A stretch of DNA of 49,572 bases from assembly GCA_020024775.1 (NCBI GenBank), contig JAHHTF010000003.1, forward strand, positions 1-49,572, given 5' to 3'. Every line of letters begins with the position of its first letter. Position 1 is the first letter of the stretch. The notes under the pieces were generated by a model. The model saw only the letters and a list, made by a program, of their open reading frames with translations. It did no database searches and was not told the origin of the DNA. This stretch comes from Ureaplasma sp. (lineage in GTDB: Bacteria; Bacillota_I; Bacilli_A; Mycoplasmatales; Mycoplasmoidaceae). Shown here piece after piece: positions 1 to 11,442 of the stretch. Both the position numbers and the translations under genes were made by a program.

Positions 1-53
1 AAAAACATATCCTTTCTTAGTTTGACTGTTGTCCACTATTAGGGGATATGTTT
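1..53 (-). terminator. Terminator of the permease gene
   Basis: A perfect 10-bp inverted repeat (arms 3-12 and 44-53, loop about 31 nt) lies just after the permease stop on the minus strand. A run of A on the plus strand at 1-5 becomes the U tail of the minus transcript. The long loop lowers confidence. Confidence 0.5.
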
Positions 54-72
54 ATGTTTCTGATGAATTATA

Positions 73-2532
73 TTAACAACATACTTCTTGATAATATCTA
101 TATTGTTGTTTGTATAACTCTTCTTCGTGTTCTTCAATCTCAATTAAAATACTATCATATTTTTCATTATCTACTTTTTCAGCTGCAAGGATTTCATCTG
201 CTTGAGCATATAATTCATTAATTTTATGAGAAATACTTAACATTTCTTCATATCTTTCTTTATTGATTAATGAGTTGTTTAGTAGTTTTAATTGTTTCTT
301 TAATTGTTTTTGAAGTTTTTTAATATCACTTAATAATTCAACATTTTGAGTTTCATAATACTCTTTGTAAAGTTGTTCTATTGCACGATCTAATTCATGA
401 ACTTTAGATTGATAAATTTCTCAGTTAGAAGCTTTGATGTAGAAATCTTTGTTTTCAATTAAATCTAATTGTTCTAAAGTTCCTTGTTCAATAACACCTT
501 TTTCAGAAATAACAAGACCACGTTTTTTAGCAATAGCTTTATTGATTTGGTACATTGTTAATCCTAATAACACAACTAATACATATGTTGGTAAAGATAC
601 ACATAAGAATAAGAAGTATACTTCTTTACCTGGGTATAGTTCTGGAGCTGCAGGTAGATATGTTGCTACTGCTGCGAATAGAGTTGTACATAATGCTAAG
701 ATAGCAAAAATCATTTGAAGTACAATTGATTTCAATTTGAATTGACGAACAATTTTCTTTGCAGTGAATGCGAATCTCATGTAAGAGATTAAGAAGATTG
801 TATATCCAACGAAATATGTTGAGATTTGCATAATTACGTTACTAATGAATGCAATGTTTGTTTCTGAAGCTGGAGTACCATTAGCTACAACTTCAAATCC
901 TGTAATTTTTTGAATATCTAATAGTGCTTTATCAATTTGTGCATCAGATGCATTTGTTACAAATCCATGAGTTGCATCATAGTGTCCTAAATTATTCAAT
1001 ACAGTTTGAACCTGTGCTAACTTGGTACTATCTAGACCAGCAAAGTTAGTATTCGTTGTTGCTGATATTGGAGTTAAAACATCTGCAAATGTTTTTCCTG
1101 CATATGAATCTAACGATTGATAACTGTAAGTAAAGATTGCAAAGATTCCAACAATCATAACAATATTAAATAAAGTTACCATTAATGGAGCGCCAGTTTT
1201 TGTTTTATAAGTCATTACTTTACTGAAATGAGCTTTTTCCATTCCATAACATAAACCAGTAGATAAGTTTGATGTTCAAACTGAGATTTCAGCAAACACC
1301 CCAAATCCTATAAAGAAACTAAGTGCTTGTATTCCTTTTTTAAAACTTTCTGATGGTTGTGAAACACTAATTTTATTTAGAATTACACTTCCATCTAAAG
1401 GGTTTAATATTTGTTGATCTTTTGGACCATACACAAATTGATTTAATAATGCTTCAGCAGCTAATGCACCATGTTGATGTTCAATTTGACTAAATGCATC
1501 AGCTAATGTTTTAAAGTGTTGTTCTGCACCATTAATATTAACAGTTACACCTTCTACGGACATTGTGAACATCATAGATTGAACAAGTCCACCAGTAAAT
1601 GATAATGTAGAAGTTGGAACAGTCATTGAAATAGTAATTGAACCAACAATTGCACAAATCAATGCTAAAGCAACAACGATAGACATTGCTCTTGGATACA
1701 TCTTAGATGGGTTTTTCATTCTGTTAGCAGCTACTGCACTAACTTCAACACCATGTAATGAGAACATGAAAGCCATGAATGATGCCATAACAGTTGATGA
1801 TGCAAATCTTTTATTTAACGTATATGATGAACCCATATTAGTTAAATCGAAGTGATGTGATTTTATGAAAGATATTCCTATTAGTGATAATGGGTCTTTC
1901 ATAGTTGCAATTGTATAAATTGAAAATGCTGTAACAATTAAGAATGGAGTTAGAATCCCTAACGTAAATCCTAATTGTCCTAATTTATGAACATTCTTTT
2001 GACCAAGTAAACTTAAAGCCATAATACCAATTAATAAAACCATTCCAATAGCAAATACTGTTGATCTGTTATAATCTGGCGAATAGTTTACATTTGTTGC
2101 TTGGTTTAAAGTAGTTCCTAGTTTTAATGAATTAATGAAGTTATATCCTTCCGTTCCTGCAAACGAGAATCCGAAGGAGGTTAAAACGAAGAAGATCATT
2201 GCTACGAACCCAAGACTTACTTGGAATTGTAACCAGTTAACCAAGAATCCTCATCTTGGACCAATCATTCTTCTAACTCATGTGAAAATACCACCATGAG
2301 TTCATCCACGAACTGTTGCCATTTCAGCAGCAGCCATAGCAAGAGGTAAGAATCAACATAAAGCAGTTATAAAAGCAAAGATAATAGCCACTCATCCCGC
2401 TGTTGATAAAGAAGGGAACGTATAGAAAGCTACGATAGCACTTGCAGTTACAACCACAAAACCCATTAATGAAAGTTTTTGATTCTTTTTTAATCTCTTT
2501 TTAATAAGTGCTTCTCTGTTTAATGTGTCCAT
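73..2532 (-). CDS. Amino-acid permease (APC superfamily) with cytoplasmic C-terminal tail
   Basis: An 819-aa protein read through several TGA (Trp) codons. About twelve hydrophobic segments occupy the first ~680 residues. The N-terminal half (MAAAEMATVRGWTHGGIFTW and the Ser/Val/Gly-rich helix with HGVEVSAVAANRMKNP) resembles APC amino-acid transporters of the glutamate:GABA antiporter type; the substrate cannot be read from sequence. A large extracytoplasmic loop lies at about residues 470-560. The last ~110 residues are a charged, Gln/Glu/Lys/Leu-rich probable coiled coil ending Val-Cys-Cys. ATG 2532 has an AGAGG ribosome site 5 nt upstream. It follows dnaN by 29 nt and is probably co-transcribed with it. 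It ends at TAA 73 before a hairpin. Confidence 0.82.
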
Positions 2533-2561
2533 TTTTGCCTCTTTTTATTTTTGAAATATTA

Positions 2562-3689
2562 TTAACTTCTTACAGGTAGAATAATTTGATTAAAAGATGA
2601 ATTACTTAAATCAAATAAAATAATAGGTTTATCACTTGAAGAAATTCCAATCTTTAATTCTTCTCCTGGGAATAATTTTAAAATCGATAATAAATAATTT
2701 GCATTAAGTTTAAAACTTACTTCTTTATTATCTAAATTTTTAATTTTGATCTTTTCAGTAAAATAACCTGATTCAACACAATTTGTTTCGATTTCTAAAA
2801 CATCTTGTCTTACATCTAATTTTATAATTGGCATTTTTTCTGAAGTTAAAATTGTTTTTGCTCTATCAATAGAGTTATAGAATTCATTTTTATTGATTTC
2901 GAAATTGAGGACTGTCTCCATTTCGAATAATCTTGATGTTCTAGGAAAATTACCTGATAATAATTTAATACTTAATTTTTGAGTTTCGGAAGAGATTAAT
3001 AGTTCACTTTCTTTTTTAGCAATTGTTATGAAATCATTTTCATTATTATCTAATGAAAGTAAGTGATACATCTTTTCATATGTTTTAGAATAAATAACAA
3101 ATTCTTCTGTTAAGTTTGAGAAATTTAATTGAGAAACCAACCTCGATACTTTAAACGAATCTGTTGCTACTGTAATCAATTCATTATTATCTGAGAATTC
3201 AAAATTTACACCATTAATTGGTTTTATTTGATCAGTATTTAAAGAACAACTAGGAGCTACTCTATCTCTAATTTCTTTTAATATTTTTAATTGAACATCA
3301 AATTTTGTATTAATGTTGCATTCAAAGTTAAAGATAGGATATTCATTTTCATCATAAATATTAAGATTACATTCTAATTTATCATTCTTAATAGTTATGT
3401 TTTTATTTAATGTTTTAATAATCTGTATTTCATCTGATTCAATTTTAGAAATTAAATTATTTAATTGTTTGAATTTAAGTAAAAAACTAAATTCTTCATC
3501 AATTTCATATGAATCTTTTAAAGTGAATTTTGCATTAATGTAAAAGTTAGAACAAATGAAATTAATTTGTTCTTTCTTTACTTCAATTAATAAAAAACTA
3601 AAAATAGGATTGTTTAAATTATCCGTAACTATTTCATTACAGTAATTTAAGTATTTCATAAATCTTCTTTTATTAATTGTTAACATCAT
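2562..3689 (-). CDS. dnaN: DNA polymerase III beta subunit (sliding clamp)
   Basis: A 375-aa protein, the usual clamp length, with the three-fold repeated fold of DnaN. Typical elements are the middle-domain stretch VNFEFSDNNELITVATDSFK, the SRLFEMET-like linker, and the C-terminal NQIILPVR tail that ends clamp proteins. The clamp encircles DNA and tethers PolC/DnaE. The start is one of two adjacent ATGs (3689 or 3686). It diverges from pth across a 220-bp AT-rich spacer, and dnaA lies 19 kb away rather than next door, which is unlike many bacteria. Confidence 0.93.
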   Translation of the reverse strand: MMLTINKRRFMKYLNYCNEIVTDNLNNPIFSFLLIEVKKEQINFICSNFYINAKFTLKDSYEIDEEFSFLLKFKQLNNLISKIESDEIQIIKTLNKNITIKNDKLECNLNIYDENEYPIFNFECNINTKFDVQLKILKEIRDRVAPSCSLNTDQIKPINGVNFEFSDNNELITVATDSFKVSRLVSQLNFSNLTEEFVIYSKTYEKMYHLLSLDNNENDFITIAKKESELLISSETQKLSIKLLSGNFPRTSRLFEMETVLNFEINKNEFYNSIDRAKTILTSEKMPIIKLDVRQDVLEIETNCVESGYFTEKIKIKNLDNKEVSFKLNANYLLSILKLFPGEELKIGISSSDKPIILFDLSNSSFNQIILPVRS

Positions 3690-3909
3690 AATAAATGATA
3701 TTGTATCATAAAAATTATGTTTTTAATCTATCATCAAATTCTCATTAAAAAGCTAAAAATTGTCTCTATATAAATTAGATTATTATTAAATTAGTATTTT
3801 ATTTAATTAATATTATTATTAGTTGCTAAATATGTTGAAAAGTTTATTATATATTTATTTATAAATATATTTTCTTTTAAAAGTGTTGAAAAGTAATATA
3901 ATATAAACT
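3690..3909. other. Divergent AT-rich spacer, candidate oriC
   Basis: A 220-bp spacer of about 85-90% A+T between dnaN (leftward) and pth (rightward). It carries two direct copies of TGTTGAAAAGT (3833-3843 and 3884-3894). The first nine bases differ at one position from TGTGGAAAA, the reverse complement of the common low-GC DnaA box TTTTCCACA. Genes diverge on both sides, as expected at an origin. No run of perfect DnaA boxes is present, so this is only a candidate. The spacer also holds both promoters. A TATAAT at 3897-3902 ends 7 nt before the pth ATG, so pth is probably leaderless. Confidence 0.35.
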
Positions 3910-4470
3910 ATGAAATTAATTATAGGATTAGGAAATCCAGGTAAACAATACGATTGAACAAGACATAACATAGGTTTTGAATTCATAGATTACCTATGTA
4001 CTAATAAAAAAATAGATTTGAATGAAAGTAAATTCGAAGGTTTATTTGCTAAAGTTAAAATGTTTGATGAAACAGTGATTATAGCTAAACCAATGACTTT
4101 TATGAATTTATCAGGTAATTTCATTCGTAAGATTATGGATTATTACAAAATAAGCATTCAAGATATCTTAATAATTTATGATGATATATCTTTGGATTGC
4201 GGTACAATCAAAGTCAGAGAAAAAGGATCTGCTGGCGGACACAACGGAATAAAAAGTATTATTCAAAATTTAGGAAATGAATATTTCAATAGAATTAAAA
4301 TTGGAGTAGGTCAACCTACAAAAGAATTGAAAGATTATGTTTTGTCTAAATTTTCTTTCGAAGATAAAATGAAGGTTGTTTCTAAATTTTCAGATATTTT
4401 ATTTTTAGTTGAATATTTTATAAAAAATGAATTTCAAAAAGGAATGAGTTTAGTTAATGCAAAAAAATAA
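3910..4470 (+). CDS. pth: Peptidyl-tRNA hydrolase
   Basis: A 186-aa cytoplasmic enzyme that releases peptides from drop-off peptidyl-tRNA. The family signature is intact: GLGNPGKQY, then TRHN with catalytic His19, MTFMNLSG, YDDISLDCG with the second catalytic Asp, and GGHNGIKSI. The length is normal. ATG 3910 is chosen because it gives the complete signature; an in-frame TGA encodes Trp16. No ribosome site is visible and a TATAAT lies only 7 nt upstream, which suggests a leaderless mRNA. It overlaps hprK by 14 nt. Confidence 0.95.
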
Positions 4471-5386
4471 AAAAGCCAAAAAAGTTTTATTATCAGAAGT
4501 TATTGATAAATTAGGATTTTCAATTATTTCAAAATCAGAAACATTTGAAACAGATTCAATTACTTGTCCAAATATCAACAGAGCAGGTATTGAATTAGCT
4601 GGTTTCAAAATTTTTGATCAAATATGAGACCCAGTTTATTTAGGTAAAAAAGAATGATTGTTTTTACATCAATTTACTGAAGATGAAATAATCAAAAAAT
4701 TAGAACATATTCTTGAAATGAAATCTCCATTGATAATTCTAAATTCTTGTTTTTTGGAAAACGAAAAAGTTAAAGAGTTATTTTTAAACTCTAAAAAGAA
4801 TGTTGTTACTTCTAATAAAACATTAAAAGAATTCAACAGAGAATATTTGAATATAGTTTTAGAAGCAATCAGTCCTAGAAAGAAAATCCATGGATGTTTA
4901 TGTAATATTTTTGGTGTAGGTACATTATTGATTGGAGAATCAGGTGTAGGAAAATCAGAGGTAGTTGTTGAACTTATTAAAAAAGGTCACATCTTTGTAG
5001 CAGATGATTGTGTTGAAATTAGTAAGATTGGTAACTTGATTTATGGAGAAGCATCTGAATTAAATAAAGACTTTATTGAAATTAGAGGTTTAGGTATTCT
5101 TTCTTTTTCAAGAACATTTGGAATTGAAAGAATGATCAATAAAACCCAAATTGAAGTTGTTATTGAATTAGTTAAAGATGAAAATAATGTGAGTATAGAA
5201 AGAATTGGAAGTACCAACAGATATTACAATTTATTAGATAAAGAAATTTTATTTTTCCAAATACCAGTTAGTATTGCTCGTAATCTTGGTGAAATTATTG
5301 AAACTGCAATCACTAAATATAAATTAAATTTAACAGGATATGATTCAACTAAGTTATTTTTAGATAAAATAAATAAGACGAAATAA
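4457..5386 (+). CDS. hprK: HPr kinase/phosphorylase
   Basis: A 309-aa bifunctional enzyme that phosphorylates and dephosphorylates HPr on Ser, linking glycolytic state to the PTS. The N-terminal domain is followed by the catalytic domain with HGCLCNIFGVG, Walker A GESGVGKSE (residues 160-168), VADDCVEI, and the HprK signature FIEIRGLGILSF. The P-loop has Glu where Gly-Asp-Ser is usual. ATG 4457 lies inside the end of pth (14-nt overlap), so translation is probably coupled. The order hprK-lgt-trxB-whiA echoes that of Bacillus. Confidence 0.95.
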
Positions 5387-5410
5387 ATAAGAAAGGATAA
5401 TGAATAAAGT

Positions 5411-6439
5411 ATGCAACAAACTTTACATGCAGCTGGTGTAGCTTTTAGTATTGCTGACTTACAAGTTTATTGATATGGTATCTTTACAGCATTAGGTTAC
5501 TTAATTGCTATTGGTGTATATCTTTTAACTTTACATTTTAGATATAAAGTAAGTGTTGAACCAGGGTTCTATTTTGTATTTCTAGCTATTCCAGTTATTT
5601 TATTAGGAGCTAGAGTTTGATCATATATTATTGGTGATGCCACCGATATAAGACAATTTTTTAATTTTAGGAACGGTGGGTTAGCTGTTCAAGGTGGTGT
5701 TGTATTTGGTGCTATTGCTGGTATCATATTTTTCCCACTAATATTAATGAAAAAAAGTTTCCACAAAAGAATTGTTGAAAATGGAAATGTTTATATTGTA
5801 AAACCAAGTGTTTGAATTTATGCAGATGCTATTATTCCAACTATTTTACTTGGACAAGCTATTGGTAGATGAGGTAACTTCTTTAATGGGGAAATCTTCG
5901 GAGCAGAAGCATCTCCAGAATCATTAGCTTGATTAAAAACATTAATGCCTGGTGTTTATAATGGAATGCAATGTCATCAAATTTCAAGTACAGTTCAATT
6001 AGATCCATCATTAACTGAAGGTGCATATTATCAACCATTATTCTTATATGAATCATTCTTGAATATCATGTTATTTATTTCAACATACTTAGTTCTAGCA
6101 TCATTTAGACAAGTAAAAATTGGTGTTTTAAGTGGTACATATTTCTTAGGTTATGGAATAATACGGATGGCCACAGAAACACTTAGAAACCACTCATTTA
6201 AATTTACTAACACATATGTAATGAACGGTTTATTATTAGCAGTTGGTATTTTATTAATTGTTTATTGTCAATTTGTAAGTCCATTATTAAGACCTTACAA
6301 GGTTTGAACATTCTTAGGTCACTATATGTTTAAACCAGATGAAAGAAGACAAATGAAAACAAATGGTAAATGAAATACTAAGTTTATGCAACACTATATT
6401 AAACAAGGTTCAGAAAATCTTTATTACGATTGGAGATAA
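5411..6439 (+). CDS. lgt: Prolipoprotein diacylglyceryl transferase
   Basis: A 342-aa integral membrane enzyme that adds diacylglycerol from phosphatidylglycerol to the lipobox Cys of prolipoproteins. It has about seven hydrophobic segments and the Lgt signature GRWGNFFNGEIFG at about residues 153-165, plus the GGLAVQGGVVFG region and the YQPLFLYES segment. Seven of eight Trp codons are TGA. An upstream in-frame stop (5405) fixes ATG 5411 as the first possible start. The ribosome site AAAGGA (5392-5397) is 13 nt away, longer than usual. The lipoprotein at 48351 would be a substrate. Confidence 0.94.
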
Positions 6440-6447
6440 TATAAAAT

Positions 6448-7380
6448 ATGAAAAAATATGACTTACTAATTGTAGGTGCTGGTCCTGCAGGATTAACAGC
6501 TGCAATCTATGCTAAAAGAAGTAATCTTAATACAATAGTAGTAGAAAAGAATGTGCCAGGTGGTAAAGTTGTTACAACAGCAACAGTTGAAAACTATCCA
6601 GGGTATTCTGAAATTGCTGGTCCAGATTTAGCTTTTAGTTTTTATGATCAATGTACTAAACTAGGTGTTGATTTTGAATACTCAGAAGTTATTAATATAA
6701 ACACCATTGATAATGATTATAAAGAAGTTGAATTATCTTCTGGAGAAAAAATAATTGCAAAAGCGGTTGTTATTGCAACCGGAATGATTAATAGAAAATT
6801 AGGTATTCCTAATGAAGAAAAATTCTTCAATAAAGGAATCAGTTATTGTGCTATTTGTGATGGAAGTTTATTCAAAAATAAAAGAGTAGCAGTTATTGGT
6901 TCTGGTAGAAGTGCAGTAGAAGAATCTATCTTCTTATCAGATATTGTTTCTGAAGTTCATTTGATTTCAAACAAACCAGAATTTAAAGCAGATAAAATGA
7001 TTGTTGATAAATTAGCAACAATTCCAAATATCAAAACATACATGAACACTGCAACACTTTCTTTTAATGGTAAAGATAAATTAGAAAGTGTGAGTTTTGA
7101 AAAAATTGATTCTAAAGAAAAGTTTGATTTAGAACTAGAAGGTGCTTTTATTTTCATCGGTTTCTTACCATTAGCACCAACTATTAATAAAGAATCAATC
7201 TTAGATTCTGAAACAAGATTTATTAGACCTAATGAAAAAATGGAAACAAAAATCCATGGAATCTTTTCAGCAGGTGATATTAACACTAAATCATATCGTC
7301 AAATTTCTACAGCTATCTCTGATGGAACTGTAGCTGCACTTAGTGCACTTGAATACATCTCATTCATCCAATGAAAATAA
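6448..7380 (+). CDS. trxB: Thioredoxin reductase (NADPH)
   Basis: A 310-aa FAD enzyme that reduces thioredoxin with NADPH. It shows the FAD-binding GAGPAGLTAA near residue 9, the redox pair in CAICDG (Cys134 and Cys137), the NADP-binding GSGRSAVEE, and the C-terminal FAD motif IFSAGDI. The reading frame continues through a TGA (Trp309) at 7372 to TAA 7378-7380, so it overlaps whiA by 10 nt. The gap after lgt is 8 nt, indicating one operon. Confidence 0.95.
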
Positions 7381-8294
7381 ATAATAATTATAGTTTTAGT
7401 GGAGAAGTCAAAAAAGAGATTTGTCTAAATTATTTTGAAAGAATAGAAAATCAAAAAGGAAATGATTTTCTATTTTTGGCTTTCTTATTGAATATAGCTG
7501 AATATAATTTGTTAGATGAATCACTTGAATTCTTAACTCAAAATACGGATGTAATTAAATTATTTAAAGTTAAATTCAAAGATAAATTAACTATTTATAA
7601 ATCAAACCAAAAGAGTTTGAAATACAATACTACGAAATATAAAGTAGCTTTATCTTTAAAAAAACTATCTAATCTAAAAGAAATATTTTTAAATTCAGAA
7701 ATCAAATTAGATTTCAAAAATAATGATTCTCAAAAACAATTTATAACAGGGTTATTTCTATCAACAGGAAGTATCAATAATCCATCCAAATCTTATCACC
7801 TAGAGATTCGAATAATTAATAATAAATTAATTGAATATGTAGAAAAAATCCTATCAGATTACATGATCAATTTCTCTCATATTATTTATAGAAACAAATA
7901 TGTTTTCTATATCAAAAGATCAGAATCTATTTCAGATTTTCTTAAAATATTAGGTGCAGACCAAAATATGTATTTATTAGAAGATTACAGAATAGAAAAA
8001 GATTTTCACAACTCTTTGCAACGTTTGAATAATTTAGAAGTTTCTAACATCAAAAAACAAATTGTTGCTAATCAAAAAATAATTAATATAATAAAAAATA
8101 TCCAAGATAAAAAGGAATTCTTAGGATTAAGTCAAAACATTAAATGATACTGTCAACTAAGAGTTGAATATGAAGATATTTCTTTAAGTGATATGGTTAA
8201 TTTATTAGAACAAAGATATAATATTAAAGTTTCAAAAAGTTGATTAAATCACACTAATAATAAATTGATTAAAATTTTTGAAAAATATAATTAG
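7371..8294 (+). CDS. whiA: WhiA-family DNA-binding protein
   Basis: A 307-aa protein with a LAGLIDADG-homing-endonuclease-like N-terminal part (GEVKKEI near residue 11, FITGLFLSTGSINNP near 125) and a C-terminal helix-turn-helix part (SLSDMVNLLEQRYNIKVSKS), the WhiA layout. In Firmicutes it is a non-nucleolytic regulator linked to cell division. The C-terminal ~50 residues follow a TGA Trp codon at 8145. It overlaps trxB by 10 nt. Sequence is divergent, as usual in mollicutes. Confidence 0.87.
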
Positions 8295-8306
8295 AGGTAT
8301 TTATAA

Positions 8307-9086
8307 ATGATGCAATATAAATTTTGAAAATGTAAATCAGAAAACCCTAAAGGTACGATTTTATTTGTTCATGGATATGCAGCAACTTCATTTTATTTTG
8401 ATGATGCAGCAAGATTATTAACGAATGATTTTGATTATTATGCAGTTGAATTACCTGGAATGGGAGTTAACCCAGATTTAACAAAAGAGTTATCTCCAAT
8501 TTCTTATGCAAAACAAATCATAGAATGATTAGAAGAAATGAAAATTGATAATCTATATTTAATCGGACATAGTATGGGAGGTGGAATTGTTAACATGGTA
8601 GCATCTATGGCTCCACACTTGTTCAAAAAAATGATTTCAATCTGTCCTATGAATAGTTCAATTCATATTAAATTATTGAATGCACTAAAGGTTACTCCAA
8701 CCTTAAATACAAAGGTTGCTTTTAGAGTTCAAAAATATATTTATCATGATTACAAAACTAGATATGCTTTAAAAGATAAAGATCCATTGATAAAGACTAT
8801 TTTAGAATATCAACGTATGATTAGAAAGAATACTAAAAAGTTGTTCTCTAACATGTCTAGTCCAAAAAATATGAAACTATTGAAAGAAGCAGAACAAAAG
8901 GTAAGTATTCCTTCACTATTAATTACTGCTGATAATGATAGATTGATTCATAACAAATCAGCTGCTAAAAGAATATTAAAAAATAAAAATTTCTCTTATT
9001 ATAATTTTTCAAATTGTGGACATGTTCCATTCGAAGAAAAAACAGAAGAAACAGTAAAAGTTATTAAAGATTTTATTGAAAAATAA
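8307..9086 (+). CDS. Alpha/beta hydrolase
   Basis: A 259-aa cytoplasmic hydrolase with the oxyanion strand FVHGYAATSF near residue 22, the nucleophile elbow GHSMGG (Ser89), ITADNDRLIH carrying the acidic residue, and CGHVPFEE carrying the catalytic His. Length and spacing match mycoplasmal esterase/lipase or 'lysophospholipase-like' proteins; the substrate is unknown. ATG 8307 (a second ATG follows directly) has AGAGG about 9 nt upstream. It is 12 nt after whiA and 2 nt before the next gene, so it belongs to the same run. Confidence 0.88.
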
Positions 9087-9088
9087 AA

Positions 9089-10015
9089 ATGCTATTTGGT
9101 ACTATTGTTGGAATTGTGATGATATTTTTAATGATAACATTCTTAGGATTAGGGGTAATTCTAAGAATTTATTGTTATAACAAGTTATGATTAAAAATAG
9201 TAAAAATTATCATCGGTGTATTTGGATTAATATATTTTATTATCTTCAGATACATTGATAGCATTCAAAGTTTAATCGATTCTCAACATTCATTAGAATA
9301 TATTGATAGGTATCAAAAATCAATTCTATGAGCAAAAGTATTATTATTAGATTTGTGCCCATTTATGTATGTTGCATTAATGCTTATGTTTATCTTTGAT
9401 TATAAAAATAAGATTACTAGTTATTTTGCACTATGAGCATTTATCGGAGCTGTAGTTACTATTTTTGGAGGAGTATGAGATAAACAATTAGGTACTAACG
9501 AAACAGTTATTAAATACATCTTTGTTGGATCAGATGAAGGTAAATTGTATTTCTTCATTCATGCAATGATGTTGTTATTGGGAATTACGTCTTTTGTTTA
9601 CTCAAATAAATATAATTTCATTCAAACAATTTATGCTTACTTAGTTTGCATAGTTTATATGATTTATATTATTGTTGTTTCCAGAGCAATGGGAATCTTA
9701 GCTAATGTGACTGGTACAGTTGCATTTGATTGAGAGTTTGGTCAATACCATAATATTTATGATGCATTAGGTTTTAATAATTGATTAGCAACAATGTTTT
9801 TGAGTTTCTTTGTTATTTGATTATTCTTTGTTGCATTAATGACACTAAGATACTTTATATCTAAACCAACCCAAAGATATTATTTTCCTGAAAAATGATA
9901 CGAAAGAAATAATAAACTAGCATCACTATCTGATAATTTATATTTCAAACAAATAAAAACCTACAACTTAATTTTTAGAATAAAGGAAACCAATGAAGAA
10001 AATAGAATTAATTAA
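9089..10015 (+). CDS. Polytopic membrane protein, unknown function
   Basis: A 308-aa protein with seven to eight hydrophobic segments, using TGA for all Trp. Polar residues sit around FGGVWDKQLGTNETVIKYIF and FFIHAMMLLLGI, a pattern reminiscent of the YwaF/TMEM164-like family, but I am not sure of that assignment. It starts 2 nt after the hydrolase and its end overlaps the aldehyde dehydrogenase start by 23 nt, so translation is probably coupled. Confidence 0.75.
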
Positions 10016-11378
10016 ACAAAACCATGATAATAGAAATAATCTAACAGTTGAAGAAAGAGTTAGATTACTAAAACTATTGAAACAAAACATTGTTAAATAT
10101 GAGCGAGATGTTTTAGAAGGTTTAGCATTAGATTTAAACAAATCATTTAAAGAATCTTATTTAACTGAAATCAGTGAAGTATATGCTGAATTAGATTATC
10201 ATATTTCAAAAGTTAAGAAATGATCTAAACCAATCAAAGTTCCAAACACCTATCAAACATTTCAAAATAAGTCTAGAATTTATTTTAAACCTAAAGGTAA
10301 GGTTTTAATAATTGTTCCATTTAACTATCCCTTCAATTTATGTTTAATGCAATTAATTGGATCAATTTCAGCAGGTAATAAAACATTAATAAAAATGTCT
10401 AATGATACTTTAAATACCAATAAAGCAATTTATAAAATCATTGATGAAACATTCAAGGATAATGAAGTATTATACATTCAAACAAATGAACTTGAAGAGT
10501 ATTCAGATTTATATTTATATGAACCTAATCTGATTTTCTTTACCGGTAGTACTAGTGTTGGCAAAACAATAGAATTAGAATGTGTTAACAGAAACATTGA
10601 GTATGTTACTGAGATGGGTGGAATGTGTCCTTGTTTTGTTTATGATGTTAAAACTGATTCAATTTATAAAAGAATAGTTTGAGCTAAATTTTTAAATGCA
10701 GGTCAAACATGTGTTAGTATTAATCATATTTTCTATAACAAAAATATTCATGGATTTGTTGATAAATTAATTCAAGAAATCAAGGTTCAATATCCAAACG
10801 TAATCACATCTAAAAACATACCTAAAATCATTAATCAAAAAGCATTTGACAGATTAGTTAATATTATTGAGAATGAAAAAGATAACATTCTATTTGGTGG
10901 TAAATATGATCCCAATTCATTAATAATAGAACCAACTATAATCAAGATTAATGATGTCAATAAAATTAAAGAATATTCAGAATTATTTGGTCCTATTTTA
11001 TTTGTTTATGAGTTAGAAGATAATTTCGAAGATTATATTAGATTATCAAAAACAATTGACAAAACACCATTAGCTAGTTATTTATTTTCAAATAACAAAA
11101 ATATCGAACAACAATTTATAGAACATATAAATTCAGGTACTTATGCTATTAATGATGCAATCATGCAAATATGTAATCACCATCTTCCGTTTGGAGGTTT
11201 ATTAACTTCAGGTAGTGGTAGATATCATGGCTATGAATCTTTTAAAACAATGAGTATTATGAAACCAGTTTTAGAGAATCCTAATAATAAAGATTTTGCT
11301 ATTAGATTTATTAATAATGAATATGATTATGAAAAATCTAAGAAGTTCATTAATCTAGTTAAGAAATTTGTTAAATAA
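9993..11378 (+). CDS. NAD(P)-dependent aldehyde dehydrogenase
   Basis: A 461-aa enzyme of the aldehyde dehydrogenase superfamily. Visible motifs are the PFNYPFNL segment, the cofactor loop FFTGSTSVGK, the general-base Glu in TEMGG (Glu207), and the catalytic Cys in NAGQTCVS (Cys240). C-terminal LPFGGLLTSGSGRYHGYESF is typical of the family. It resembles the fatty-aldehyde/benzaldehyde dehydrogenase branch, which is short at the N-terminus. It oxidises an aldehyde to an acid; the substrate is not evident. A 23-nt overlap with the preceding membrane protein suggests coupling. Confidence 0.9.
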
Positions 11379-11442
11379 AGAAAACAAAAAAACTAAATGT
11401 AGAATATAATAATATTAAATTTCAATTAGGGGTATTTTTGTC

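Noticed and set aside
3833..3894. Taking the TTGAAA words upstream of pth as -35 boxes
   Set aside because: The second copy is only 5 nt from the TATAAT, too near for a promoter; the first has no -10 at the right distance.
5400..5441. A 13-codon leader ORF overlapping the lgt start
   Set aside because: The ribosome site would be only 2 nt from its ATG; nothing else supports it.
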